Below, one piece after another: positions 56,267 through 64,000 of a stretch of 64,000 bases of DNA. Source of the stretch: Nonlabens sp. (GTDB lineage Bacteria > Bacteroidota > Bacteroidia > Flavobacteriales > Flavobacteriaceae). Under the pieces are notes generated by a model that did no database searches, had not been told where the DNA came from, and saw only the letters and a program-made list of their open reading frames with translations. The position numbers were made by a program, and so were the translations under genes. Positions within the stretch are counted from its first letter, which is position 1, and each line of letters begins with the position of its first letter. The stretch spans positions 1 to 64,000 of the forward strand of contig NZ_JAGYKG010000006.1 in NCBI RefSeq assembly GCF_018401815.1. The letters are read 5' to 3'.

Positions 56267-56274
56267 TATTTTTG
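56267..56274 (+). promoter_or_regulatory. -7 box of the TolB-like gene
   Basis: TATTTTTG matches TAnnTTTG, 18 bases before the ATG at 56293. An in-frame TTG at 56272 overlaps the box and cannot be the start. Confidence 0.5.
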
Positions 56275-56292
56275 CCCAAAATTACATCATCC

Positions 56293-57375
56293 ATGAGAAA
56301 GTTCTTATTCCTTATTTCCATCGCCTCCCTTATCAGTTGTAAAGACGAGGCAACTCGTCAGGACACCGCTGTAAATGCAAATCCACTTATCATGGAAGGT
56401 GAAAAGCATTTTAAAAACATATATCAAGTCACTTTTGGTGGTGATAATGCTGAGGCCTATTGGAGCTTTGATGACAAGCAGCTCATCTTTCAAAGCAACT
56501 ATGCAGATTGGGACGTTAATTGTGATCAAATGTTCTTGATGAATAACGGAGACAGCTTTCGCGAAAGCGTACCGAAAATGGTCTCTACCGGCAAAGGAAG
56601 AACCACTTGTGCGTATTTCTTGCCTGATAATCAACACATCATTTATGCCAGCACACATCTTGAAATGGAGGAGTGTCCAGATACGCCACTAAAGGAAAAT
56701 GGTAAATATGTATGGCCTATTTATGATAGCTACGACATTTTTGTAGCCGATCTAGAAGGGAATATCACGGCGCAACTGACCAATGAAAAAGGCTATGATG
56801 CCGAGCCTACCGTTTCTCCTCAAGGTGACAAAATTGTCTTTACCAGCGATCGCAGCGGGGATTTAGAACTGTATACGATGAATATAGATGGCAGCGATGT
56901 CAAGCAAATCACCTTTGAATTGGGTTATGATGGTGGTGCCTTTTTCTCCCCAGATGGAACGCAATTGATCTTCCGTTCTTCACGACCTAAAACCGAAGCC
57001 GAAATTAAAGAATACCAAGATTTACTGAAAACAGGATTGGTGCAACCTACAGAAATGGAATTGTACATTTGTAATGCCGACGGATCTGAGTTGCGTCAGT
57101 TAACTCAACTGGGAAATGCCAACTGGTCTCCCTTCTTTTTACCAGATGGAAAACGCGTCTTATTCTCTTCTAACTTTGAAGCAGAGCGAGGTTTTCCTTT
57201 CAACTTATACCTGATCAATACCGATGGAACTGGTCTGGAACGCATCACACATGGCGACACTTTTGACGCTTTCCCCGTTTTTTCTAACAATGGAAAATAC
57301 TTAGCTTTTTCTTCTAACCGCAATAATGGCGGTGGACGAGACACGAATTTGTTTATTGCAGAGTGGCAGGATTAA
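56293..57375 (+). CDS. TolB-like beta-propeller lipoprotein
   Basis: 360 residues. MRKFLFLISIASLISC is a lipoprotein signal. The body is a WD40-like (PD40) propeller as in TolB: DAEPTVSPQGDKIVFTSDR, LYTMNIDGSDVKQIT, FFSPDGTQLIFRSSR and LYLINTDGTGLERIT are repeated blades. It lacks the TolB N-terminal domain and is far from tol/pal genes, so it is probably a surface or periplasmic binding protein of unknown partner. One palindrome copy (56555) is read as FRES. Confidence 0.87.
   Translation: MRKFLFLISIASLISCKDEATRQDTAVNANPLIMEGEKHFKNIYQVTFGGDNAEAYWSFDDKQLIFQSNYADWDVNCDQMFLMNNGDSFRESVPKMVSTGKGRTTCAYFLPDNQHIIYASTHLEMEECPDTPLKENGKYVWPIYDSYDIFVADLEGNITAQLTNEKGYDAEPTVSPQGDKIVFTSDRSGDLELYTMNIDGSDVKQITFELGYDGGAFFSPDGTQLIFRSSRPKTEAEIKEYQDLLKTGLVQPTEMELYICNADGSELRQLTQLGNANWSPFFLPDGKRVLFSSNFEAERGFPFNLYLINTDGTGLERITHGDTFDAFPVFSNNGKYLAFSSNRNNGGGRDTNLFIAEWQD
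56555..56568. repeat. GCTTTCGCGAAAGC palindrome, copy 10
   Basis: Inside the TolB-like gene, read as FRES in DSFRESVP. Confidence 0.95.
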
Positions 57376-57411
57376 GCCAGTATGCAGTCAGATTATAGTC
57401 GCAGTCGCAGC

Positions 57412-57449
57412 TTTTCCTAAGGGCAGACTTAAGTCTGCTCTTAGGAAAA
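57412..57449. terminator. Bidirectional terminator between TolB-like gene and metG
   Basis: Two adjoining 19-base arms with a single mismatch (TTTTCCTAAGGGCAGACTT and its complement) and no loop. The outer A/T runs give a T tract in both directions, suiting two convergent genes. Confidence 0.85.
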
Positions 57450-57454
57450 TACAA

Positions 57455-59527
57455 TTAAGCAATAGTCGACCCGTTCACCACCGCATCGTCTGGATTTACA
57501 AAAACCAATTTTCCCTCTGGATCCTCAGCAAGTAAGATCATTCCTTGAGACTCTACACCACGTAGTTTTCTAGGAGCTAAATTTGCAAGAACAGTTACTT
57601 TACGACCTACTAATTCTTCGGCAGTGTAATGTTTTGCGATTCCTGACACTATGGTTCTTTTATCGATTCCTGTATCTACCGTCATGACCATTAACTTATC
57701 TGTTTTAGGCATTTTTTCGGCAGTAAGAATTTCTCCTACTCGCAAGTCCATTTTCATGAAATCTTCGTAATTAGTTTCTTCTTTTTGTGGCATAAGATCT
57801 GATATTGTTGCTGCATTTGCAGCTTTTGTAGCTTCTAGTTGATCGAGTTGCGCTTGGATTTGCTCGTCTTCTATTTTAGAAAAAAGCAATTCTGATGCGT
57901 TGATTTTATGTCCTGATGGAAGTAGTGGCTCTGAACTGGCAACGCGATCCCAACCAGCAGATTCGGCATCAAGTGCGGAATAGCCGAGAATTTTTTTAAG
58001 TTTATTGCTGGTATGTGGTAAAAACGGCTCGCTTAAAATAGCCAATGCTGTAGTGAGTTGTAAACATACATACATGATGTTTTGCACTTGCTCTGGATTG
58101 GTTTTTATGAGTTTCCAAGGTTCTAAACCTTCCTCAGCAATGTATTTGTTTCCTATACTGGATAAATTCATCAAGTCTTGAAGCGCCTCTCTAAAACGGA
58201 ACCGATCCAAACTGTCTCCTATAGATTGAGGAAAGCTCTTGATTTGATCCAATACTTTTTGATCACGCTCGGTAAGTTCCATAGTTTCTGGAACAACGCC
58301 TTCATAATACTTATTAGTCAGTACAATCACTCGGTTTACAAAGTTCCCAAGATTGGCAACCAACTCATTGTTATTTCGTGCTTGAAAATCTTTCCAAGTA
58401 AAGTTATTGTCTTTAGTCTCTGGCGCATTTGCTGTTAACACATAACGCAATACATCTTGCTGATCTGGAAAATCTTGTAAATACTCATGCAACCATACGG
58501 CCCAATTTCTAGACGTAGAAATCTTATCATCTTCTAGATTCAGAAATTCGTTTGCAGGAACATTTTCTGGCAAAATATACTCCCCATGTGCTTTTAACAT
58601 CGCAGGGAAAATGATACAGTGAAAAACAATATTGTCTTTTCCTATAAAATGCAGCAGGGAGGTGTCCTCATTCTTCCAGTAATCTTCCCAATTTTTTCCT
58701 TCTCGTGCGGCCCATTCCTTAGTGGCACTTATGTACCCAATAGGTGCATCAAACCACACGTAAAGTACTTTAGCATCAGCTCCTTCTACGGGTACGGGAA
58801 TTCCCCAATCCAGATCACGAGTTACTGCACGTGGATGCAACCCATCGGTGATCCAGCTTTTTACCTGACCCAATACGTTTGTTTTCCAGTCTTTTGCATG
58901 TCCTTCAACAATCCACTCGTTCAACCACTCGCTGTATTGATCCAGAGGTAAAAACCAGTGTTTGGTTTCTTTTAATACTGGGGTATTTCCTGTGATCGCA
59001 CTTTTAGGGTCGATCAAATCAGTACCATTATGAGAAGTTCCACATTTCTCACATTGATCTCCGTAAGACTCTGTATTGCCACATTTAGGACAAGTTCCTA
59101 CTACAAAACGATCTGCTAGAAACTGGTCTGCTTCTGGATCGTATAATTGCTCGGTCACTTGCTCGATAAATTTACCTTCCTTGTACAACTTAGTAAAAAA
59201 AGCGCTGGCCGTTTCATGATGTATAGGTGCGCTGGTGCGGCTGTAGTTATCAAAAGAGATACCAAATTCTCTAAAGGAATCACCGATGATTTTATGATAG
59301 CGATTCACCAATTCTTGCGGAGTAATCCCTTCCTTTTTAGCTTTAATCGTAATAGGAACCCCATGCTCATCACTACCGCAAATAAAAGCCACATCGCTTC
59401 CCTTCATGCGCTGGTAACGCGCAAAAATATCGGCTGGAACATAGACTCCAGCAAGGTGACCTATATGAACAGGTCCATTGGTATAAGGCAATGCTGCTGT
59501 AATCGTAAAACGTTTTTGATCGCTCAT
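57455..59527 (-). CDS. metG: Methionyl-tRNA synthetase
   Basis: Charges tRNA-Met. 690 residues: class I Rossmann catalytic domain with HIGH (PVHIGHL), a zinc knuckle [15 protein letters not shown], the KMSKS loop as [10 protein letters not shown], an anticodon-binding helical domain, and a C-terminal EMAP/Trbp111-type dimerising tRNA-binding domain ([20 protein letters not shown]). In the linker after the anticodon domain, residues 516-523 (YSALDAES) are encoded by a sequence of the same form as the intergenic ATTCCGCATCAAGTGCGGAAT element. Homologues as I remember them do not have these residues. Confidence 0.97.
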   Translation of the reverse strand: MSDQKRFTITAALPYTNGPVHIGHLAGVYVPADIFARYQRMKGSDVAFICGSDEHGVPITIKAKKEGITPQELVNRYHKIIGDSFREFGISFDNYSRTSAPIHHETASAFFTKLYKEGKFIEQVTEQLYDPEADQFLADRFVVGTCPKCGNTESYGDQCEKCGTSHNGTDLIDPKSAITGNTPVLKETKHWFLPLDQYSEWLNEWIVEGHAKDWKTNVLGQVKSWITDGLHPRAVTRDLDWGIPVPVEGADAKVLYVWFDAPIGYISATKEWAAREGKNWEDYWKNEDTSLLHFIGKDNIVFHCIIFPAMLKAHGEYILPENVPANEFLNLEDDKISTSRNWAVWLHEYLQDFPDQQDVLRYVLTANAPETKDNNFTWKDFQARNNNELVANLGNFVNRVIVLTNKYYEGVVPETMELTERDQKVLDQIKSFPQSIGDSLDRFRFREALQDLMNLSSIGNKYIAEEGLEPWKLIKTNPEQVQNIMYVCLQLTTALAILSEPFLPHTSNKLKKILGYSALDAESAGWDRVASSEPLLPSGHKINASELLFSKIEDEQIQAQLDQLEATKAANAATISDLMPQKEETNYEDFMKMDLRVGEILTAEKMPKTDKLMVMTVDTGIDKRTIVSGIAKHYTAEELVGRKVTVLANLAPRKLRGVESQGMILLAEDPEGKLVFVNPDDAVVNGSTIA
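57961..57983. repeat. Intergenic-type repeat inside metG
   Basis: ATTCGGCATCAAGTGCGGAA differs by one base from the ATTCCGCATCAAGTGCGGAA element in repeat blocks A and B. It is translated in metG as part of YSALDAES. Confidence 0.75.
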
Positions 59528-59693
59528 GAAATTCTTTTGAAAGTTGCAAATTTACGGTTTCTAGCTCACGTTTTACCGCCTTTTTATATAGGTTATGCTT
59601 GAAATTTTTCGACTTTCGATAAAGTGAGATCACTGCACAACTCATTGTTTTTTAGATCAACTGCCGTATTTTTAAACAAAATCCAAGGACACA

Positions 59694-60620
59694 TTGAATT
59701 ATTCACCCATTTCTCCACTTAAGATCGGCGATCACGTCAGAATACTTGCAACCGCAAGAGGCGCCAATGAAAGCGAATTGCAACTGGCAAAAAGTTTACT
59801 GGAATCTTGGGGCTTACAAGTGAGTTTTGGAACAACTATAGGTAAAAAAGAGCATCAATTTGGTGGAACAAAAGAAGAGCGCTTAGCAGATTTTCAACAA
59901 GCGATTGACGATCCAGAAATTAAAGCGATTTGGATTGCTCGTGGTGGTTATGGCACCATCCAATTGATAGATGCTATTGATTTTTCCGCTTTTACTTCGG
60001 CACGTTCGGCAGGCAGTGCGGAAGCCGAACCAACCACCATCATAGGCTATTCAGATGTGACGTTGTTGCACGGCAAATTGCAATCTTTGGGCTTTTCTAG
60101 CGTACACAGTTTTATGCCGCTAGAATTAAAAAACAAACCAGTATCAAGTGTGGAAAGCTTGAGAAAAACGCTTTTTGGCGAAAGCCAAATCCTCTCTATA
60201 CAAAATACTTTTTCCTTAACTAGTCAGGTAATCAATGCGCCAGTAGTGGGTGGAAACCTTTCCATAGTATACAGCATGCTAGGCAGCGATACCTTTCCAG
60301 AAACAGAAGGTCATATCCTATTTATAGAAGAGATCGATGAGTACCTCTACCATATAGAACGCATGATGTACTCGCTTAAAAGAGCCGGGAAACTTAAAGG
60401 TTTAAAGGCCTTGCTTGTAGGTGGAATGACGGATATAAAGGACCATGAAATAGCCTTTGGCAAAAATGCCGAAGAAATTATGTTATCCCTCACGGCAGAC
60501 GGCGATTATCCGGTGATTTTTAATTTTCCCGCTGGTCATATTAAAGACCATAGAACACTACAATTAGGTAAAAAAATGCACATAGAGATCACTACAGATA
60601 TGATAAACTTCACTCCATAA
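59694..60620 (+). CDS. ldcA: LD-carboxypeptidase (peptidase family S66)
   Basis: Removes the terminal D-alanine from cytosolic L,D-tetrapeptides in murein recycling. 308 residues. The catalytic Ser is in IGYSDVT (S120), the Glu in EEIDEYLYHIERM and the His in PAGHIKDH. The start is a TTG at 59694: the same frame has a stop a few codons upstream and no suitable ATG. Between DFSAF and IIGYSD, residues 103-112 (ARSAGSAEAE) are encoded by a repeat with TTCGGC..GCCGAA arms (59996-60029) and look like an insertion. Its stop overlaps the yraN start by one base. Confidence 0.9.
   Translation: MNYSPISPLKIGDHVRILATARGANESELQLAKSLLESWGLQVSFGTTIGKKEHQFGGTKEERLADFQQAIDDPEIKAIWIARGGYGTIQLIDAIDFSAFTSARSAGSAEAEPTTIIGYSDVTLLHGKLQSLGFSSVHSFMPLELKNKPVSSVESLRKTLFGESQILSIQNTFSLTSQVINAPVVGGNLSIVYSMLGSDTFPETEGHILFIEEIDEYLYHIERMMYSLKRAGKLKGLKALLVGGMTDIKDHEIAFGKNAEEIMLSLTADGDYPVIFNFPAGHIKDHRTLQLGKKMHIEITTDMINFTP
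59996..60029. repeat. Inverted-repeat insertion inside ldcA
   Basis: TTCGGC occurs at 59996 and 60005 and its complement GCCGAA at 60024. It is translated as Ala/Ser/Glu-rich residues just before the catalytic Ser motif. Confidence 0.6.
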
Positions 60621-60985
60621 TGGCAGAGCATAATGACTTGGGAGACATAGGTGAAGAATTAGCTGCCTTGCATTTATTGAAAAACGGTTATGAGATATTG
60701 ACGCGCAACTATGTGTTCCAAAAAGGCGAGATCGATATTATTGCACGTAAGAAAGATGTGATTATAATTGTAGAAGTAAAAACCAGATCTACCCCTGACT
60801 TTGGTGATCCTCAAGATTTTTTAAAGCCTGGACAAATTCAAAGGCTGGTGGCTACCGCAAATCATTTTGTAGAAAATTTTGTAGAAGAGGAGGATGTATA
60901 CGTGCGCTTTGATATCGTTGCAATTATTAAAAATAAAGCCGGTACAAAGCTGGAGCATATTGAAGATGCTTTTTATCATTTTTAA
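60620..60985 (+). CDS. YraN/UPF0102-family nuclease-like protein
   Basis: 121 residues, the typical length. The restriction-endonuclease-like fold is marked by GEELAALHLLKNGYEIL, then GEIDIIARKKDVIIIVEVKTRS, which contains the E..D..E-x-K active-site pattern. The family is widespread but its function is not settled; Holliday-junction-type processing has been suggested from the fold. It overlaps ldcA by one base. Confidence 0.92.
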   Translation: MAEHNDLGDIGEELAALHLLKNGYEILTRNYVFQKGEIDIIARKKDVIIIVEVKTRSTPDFGDPQDFLKPGQIQRLVATANHFVENFVEEEDVYVRFDIVAIIKNKAGTKLEHIEDAFYHF

Positions 60986-61034
60986 AGAAGGTCGCCTGCG
61001 GTCTTACAGTTATTGAACTATGAGCTGAACGGTA

Positions 61035-62141
61035 TCAATTAGATGAAGGAACCTTCACCTCTTCGGTTTCTTTGATTTCTTTTACTAAATATACATACAC
61101 TGGAAAGTGATCGCTAAAACCTCCTGTAAAACCACCATCTGCAAAGCTGCGTAATGGGTATCCTTTGTACCTGCCAGTTTTGCTGGTCATAAAACTTGGA
61201 TTGTATATGTTTGCTTGATAGTAACGGAACCCTTCTTGATTTGCTTCATTTAATAATGCATAGGTCAACATGATCTGATCAAAGATATTTCCTGCATCCC
61301 TGTAAGCTAGCGTATTGAATCCATCCTTTAACATTTGAATGTAGGGATTGTAAATCATTTGAGGCCGTACGTCCTCTCTGTTCTTTTGTGCATTAAGGGT
61401 TACCAAAACACTCTTGTTAATAGGATCATCATTTAAATCTCCCATGATAATGATCTTAGACATCGCATCCATACTGTGTAAAGAATCGATCACTCTTTTG
61501 TTTAAAGCTGCTGCCGCAACTCGATTAGGACGGCTTTTTTGTTCACCGCCTCGTCTTGATGGCCAGTGATTTACAATCAAACTCATCTTATCTCCATCTA
61601 GCGCTCCAGTTACTACTAACTGATCACGCGTATAAATGCGATTACCGCTACTTTTATCATAAATAATTAGCTCTTTGCTCTCGCTATTCCATACTTTAAA
61701 ATCGCTTTTCTTATACAAAAGTCCGGTGTCGATGCCACGGCGGTCTGGAGAATTATAATGTTCAATCCCATAATCAAACTCGATAAGTAGGGGATGATTA
61801 ACCAAGTCTTCCAGTACTTTTCTGTTTTCAAATTCACAAACTCCTATTAGAGATGGAGCCGATTGTGACTTATCAGCACCTATTTTGCGTATCACTCGTG
61901 CCATAGACGTCAACTTCATCTGGTATACCTCTGCTCTGTTTGCTTCAGTCATTTCCATGATAGGGCTGGCTTCATCATTGATGCTAGGGTCATCCTCTAC
62001 ATCAAAAAGGTTCTCTAAGTTGTAAAAGGCAACCGTCTTCACTTTGTATTGTTTTGTTGTTAAAATAGGTTGCGCTAGTGCCGCTTTCGCGAAAGCGAAA
62101 ACACACAGATACATGAGAAATATACTTTTATACACCGCCAA
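61035..62141 (-). CDS. Exported endonuclease/exonuclease/phosphatase-family protein
   Basis: About 360 residues of the DNase I-like fold: FYNLENLFDVEDDP at the front (the Asn and Glu ligands), GVCEFENRKVLEDL, then NHWPSRRGG, IIMGDLNDDP and SDHFPVYV, the late Asp-His pair. Substrates may be nucleic acid or phosphoesters. The N-terminus is a signal peptide whose AFAKA is encoded by the palindrome at 62083. The start is uncertain: TTG at 62141, GTG at 62135 (gives a Lys before the hydrophobic core), or ATG at 62114. A -7 box overlaps the TTG, which makes the GTG or ATG likelier. Confidence 0.86.
   Translation of the reverse strand: MAVYKSIFLMYLCVFAFAKAALAQPILTTKQYKVKTVAFYNLENLFDVEDDPSINDEASPIMEMTEANRAEVYQMKLTSMARVIRKIGADKSQSAPSLIGVCEFENRKVLEDLVNHPLLIEFDYGIEHYNSPDRRGIDTGLLYKKSDFKVWNSESKELIIYDKSSGNRIYTRDQLVVTGALDGDKMSLIVNHWPSRRGGEQKSRPNRVAAAALNKRVIDSLHSMDAMSKIIIMGDLNDDPINKSVLVTLNAQKNREDVRPQMIYNPYIQMLKDGFNTLAYRDAGNIFDQIMLTYALLNEANQEGFRYYQANIYNPSFMTSKTGRYKGYPLRSFADGGFTGGFSDHFPVYVYLVKEIKETEEVKVPSSN
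62083..62096. repeat. GCTTTCGCGAAAGC palindrome, copy 11
   Basis: In the signal-peptide codons of the exported nuclease, read as AFAKA, followed by ALAQ at the predicted cleavage site. Confidence 0.95.
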
Positions 62142-62146
62142 AAATA
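62139..62146 (-). promoter_or_regulatory. -7 box of the exported nuclease gene
   Basis: TATTTTTG on the reverse strand matches TAnnTTTG. It overlaps the most upstream candidate start codon. Confidence 0.45.
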
Positions 62147-62203
62147 AAAATTACATCAGTGCAAAGGTAGTCACAATCGCTATATAAAACACTTTAAATC
62201 GTT

Positions 62204-62220
62204 ATAATACAGTGTATTAT
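62204..62220. promoter_or_regulatory. Perfect 17-bp palindrome, candidate operator
   Basis: ATAATACA and TGTATTAT flank a central G. It lies in the divergent intergenic region, 36 bases before the TonB receptor ATG and about 60 bases before the nuclease start. No flanking T tract, so a protein-binding site is more likely than a terminator. Confidence 0.45.
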
Positions 62221-62256
62221 GTATATGTTTTCAAAAAAAAATAGTTAAATTTAGAA

Positions 62257-64000
62257 ATGATTCATCAAAAACTTAACATACTTATTTTGGCTGGTTTTGT
62301 ATTGACTTCAGGTATTGGAATGGCACAAGAACTACTTAAAGGGCGCGTAATAGACGACACAACAGAGGAGCCCATCCTTGGTGTGAGTATTAGTGTTTTA
62401 GGTACAAAATTCAGTGCAATAACTGGTGCTGACGGGTATTTTAGAGTTACTGGGGGGATCCCTTTAGGAAATCAAAAAATTACAGTTTTAAAAAACGGAT
62501 ATTATTCAAAGACCATTCCAGTAGTAATCGATACCATCAACAGAGTGAATATTGATCCTCTTTATCTGCAACTGGACAACTCTGACATCGCCCAATCGCA
62601 GGGAATTATTTCTTTAACAGAAAATGATTTGGCAGATGATGAAAACGCTGCAAATAACTTATCTGGATTGCTACAAGCTTCTAAAGACCAATTTTTAAGA
62701 GCTGCAGCATTCGATTTCAGTGCTACTTTTTTCCGACCTAAAGGCCTAAATAGTGAAGACGGCAAAATTATTATCAATGGTATCGAGATGAATAAACAGT
62801 TCTCTGGAAGACCACAATGGAGCAACTGGGGTGGAGTCAACGATTTACAGCGCAACCAAAGCTTTAACATGGGGCTTAGTGCTGCAGATCAAAGCTTTGG
62901 TGGTTATGCCGGTGTGCAAAGCATCGATATGAGAGCCTCACAACAGCGCGCAGGAACTCAAATATCTTATGCAAGTTCTAACCGAAGTTATAGAAATCGC
63001 CTTATGGCATCACATCGTTCTGGATTGCGGAATAACGGCTGGTCCTATGCCATCACCCTATCAAGAAGAGCTGGTGAAGAGGGTTTTGTAGATGGCACTT
63101 TATACGATGCCAACTCTTTAGGACTTTCTGTGGAGAAAAAAATAAGCGATACACACTCCATCAATTTTACAGGTCTTTATACGCCCAATAGAAGTGGGCG
63201 TCGTACAGCGATGACTCAAGAAGTTAGAGATCTTAAAGGAATCGCATACAATGCATTGTGGGGAGATCAAAATAACGTGCAACGCAACAGTAGAGTCAGA
63301 GAAATCGAAGAGCCTATTTTTATGTTGAACCACTTCTGGAACATCACCGATAAGGTTAAGTTAAATACAAATCTGGGGTATCAATTTGGTAAAATAGGAA
63401 ATACACGTATTGATAATGGAGGTACCAGAATAGATCCTACTTTAGGCCAAAATGCTTATATAGGTGGCGCAAGAAACCCTCTTCCAGATTACTACCAGAA
63501 CCTACCTAGTTATTTCTTAAGAAATGGCCAAGACCCCATCGATTATCAACGTGCTTACCAAGCTCAACAAGAATTTATTAATGATGGGCAGTTGGACTGG
63601 AACAGCTTATACGAGGCCAACAGAAGTTGGAGCGCTGCTGGCGGAAATTCTTTATACGCTATTCAAGAGGACCGTATAGACGATACACAATTATCAGTAA
63701 ATACAATCATTACTGCTGATCTTACGGAGAACATTCTTTTTAATGCGGGTATGAGATACCGTAATTTGAATAGTGAAAACTATGCGTTGATCAATGATTT
63801 GCTAGGTGGTCCAGGCTTCCTAGATGTAGATTTCTTTGCAGAAGAAACAAGTGAGATCAACCTCGACCAAGCAGCACAGTCTAACCTTAGAACCCCTAAC
63901 CGTATGGTAAGTGTTGGAGATCGTTATAAATACAATTTCAACATCTATGCAAAAGTGATTGCTGGATTTGCTCAAACTCAATTTAAAACTAAAAAAGTAG
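62257..64000 (+). CDS. TonB-dependent receptor, 3' end outside the window
   Basis: The frame is open from the ATG at 62257 to the window edge (581 codons). The signal peptide is LNILILAGFVLTSGIGMAQ. A CarboxypepD_reg-like domain follows (LKGRVIDDTTEEPILGVSI, then GADGYFRV). A plug-like region contains FFRPKGLNSEDGKIIINGIE and FGGYAGVQSIDMRAS, then barrel strands (NGWSYAITLSRR, DTHSINFTGLY). The plug lacks the usual RG-x-G motif, so it belongs to the divergent receptor group seen in Bacteroidetes. Substrate unknown. A 17-bp palindrome lies just upstream. Confidence 0.85.
   Translation, partial: MIHQKLNILILAGFVLTSGIGMAQELLKGRVIDDTTEEPILGVSISVLGTKFSAITGADGYFRVTGGIPLGNQKITVLKNGYYSKTIPVVIDTINRVNIDPLYLQLDNSDIAQSQGIISLTENDLADDENAANNLSGLLQASKDQFLRAAAFDFSATFFRPKGLNSEDGKIIINGIEMNKQFSGRPQWSNWGGVNDLQRNQSFNMGLSAADQSFGGYAGVQSIDMRASQQRAGTQISYASSNRSYRNRLMASHRSGLRNNGWSYAITLSRRAGEEGFVDGTLYDANSLGLSVEKKISDTHSINFTGLYTPNRSGRRTAMTQEVRDLKGIAYNALWGDQNNVQRNSRVREIEEPIFMLNHFWNITDKVKLNTNLGYQFGKIGNTRIDNGGTRIDPTLGQNAYIGGARNPLPDYYQNLPSYFLRNGQDPIDYQRAYQAQQEFINDGQLDWNSLYEANRSWSAAGGNSLYAIQEDRIDDTQLSVNTIITADLTENILFNAGMRYRNLNSENYALINDLLGGPGFLDVDFFAEETSEINLDQAAQSNLRTPNRMVSVGDRYKYNFNIYAKVIAGFAQTQFKTKKV

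Noticed and set aside
59147..59602. 151-codon frame antisense to metG
   Set aside because: Lies wholly opposite the conserved catalytic domain of MetG.
1..64000. tRNA or rRNA genes
   Set aside because: No cloverleaf signature or rRNA sequence was recognised in any intergenic region by eye; a covariance scan was not possible.

Overview
The window is chromosomal DNA from a member of the Flavobacteriaceae (Bacteroidota). The support is gene content: an L-threonine dehydrogenase of the short-chain type, TonB-dependent receptors with CarboxypepD_reg-like leaders, a type IX secretion C-terminal sorting domain, an OlsF-type fused acyltransferase, a DnaE with an N-terminal proofreading domain, and Bacteroidetes-type -7 boxes (TAnnTTTG). 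The 14-bp palindrome GCTTTCGCGAAAGC occurs 11 times and suggests a marine genus of the Nonlabens/Dokdonia kind, but that is inference. No rRNA, tRNA, CRISPR array or complete insertion sequence was seen.

Layout. 0-9 kb: a block of composite repeats, dnaE, mgtE, a small hypothetical gene, a second copy of the repeat block, a 2-hydroxyacid dehydrogenase and a wrecked VOC-family (glyoxalase-like) gene. 9-17.4 kb: a TM2 protein, a phosphatase-fold protein lacking its catalytic residues, a reverse-strand operon (GNAT acetyltransferase, aspartokinase, OlsF-like acyltransferase, CarboxypepD_reg protein), fbp, a TerB-like gene and threonine dehydrogenase. 17.6-22.3 kb: a lipoprotein, the DNA-ligase-associated exonuclease and its ATP-dependent ligase, and a polyprenyl synthase. 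22.3-29.1 kb: a TetR-TolC-adaptor-RND efflux operon. 29.5-36.2 kb: a PiT phosphate transporter, a TonB receptor and a surface lipoprotein, all on the reverse strand. 36.3-42.9 kb: dgt, a large T9SS-exported beta-propeller protein, dxs and tadA.

43-49.6 kb looks like an accessory stretch with long gene-poor gaps: an acetolactate-decarboxylase-like lipoprotein, an IS3-family transposase remnant, a glycosyltransferase/LpxH-like phosphoesterase pair, a membrane protein of unknown function, a candidate 44-aa protein and an exported alpha/beta hydrolase. A similar sequence block follows both the decarboxylase and the hydrolase, and the IS3 remnant splits the first copy. 49.7-64 kb returns to ordinary content: HIT and greA, a Rieske-like lipoprotein, a TonB receptor behind a TPP riboswitch (so probably a thiamine receptor), an M28 peptidase, dinD, a TolB-like protein, metG, ldcA, a YraN protein, an exported nuclease, and a TonB receptor cut by the window edge.

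The strongest non-gene signal is repeat DNA that has entered coding sequence. The 14-bp palindrome lies inside seven genes and is read in all three frames. Fragments like the intergenic repeats appear to have added residues to MetG, LdcA and the ligase-associated exonuclease.
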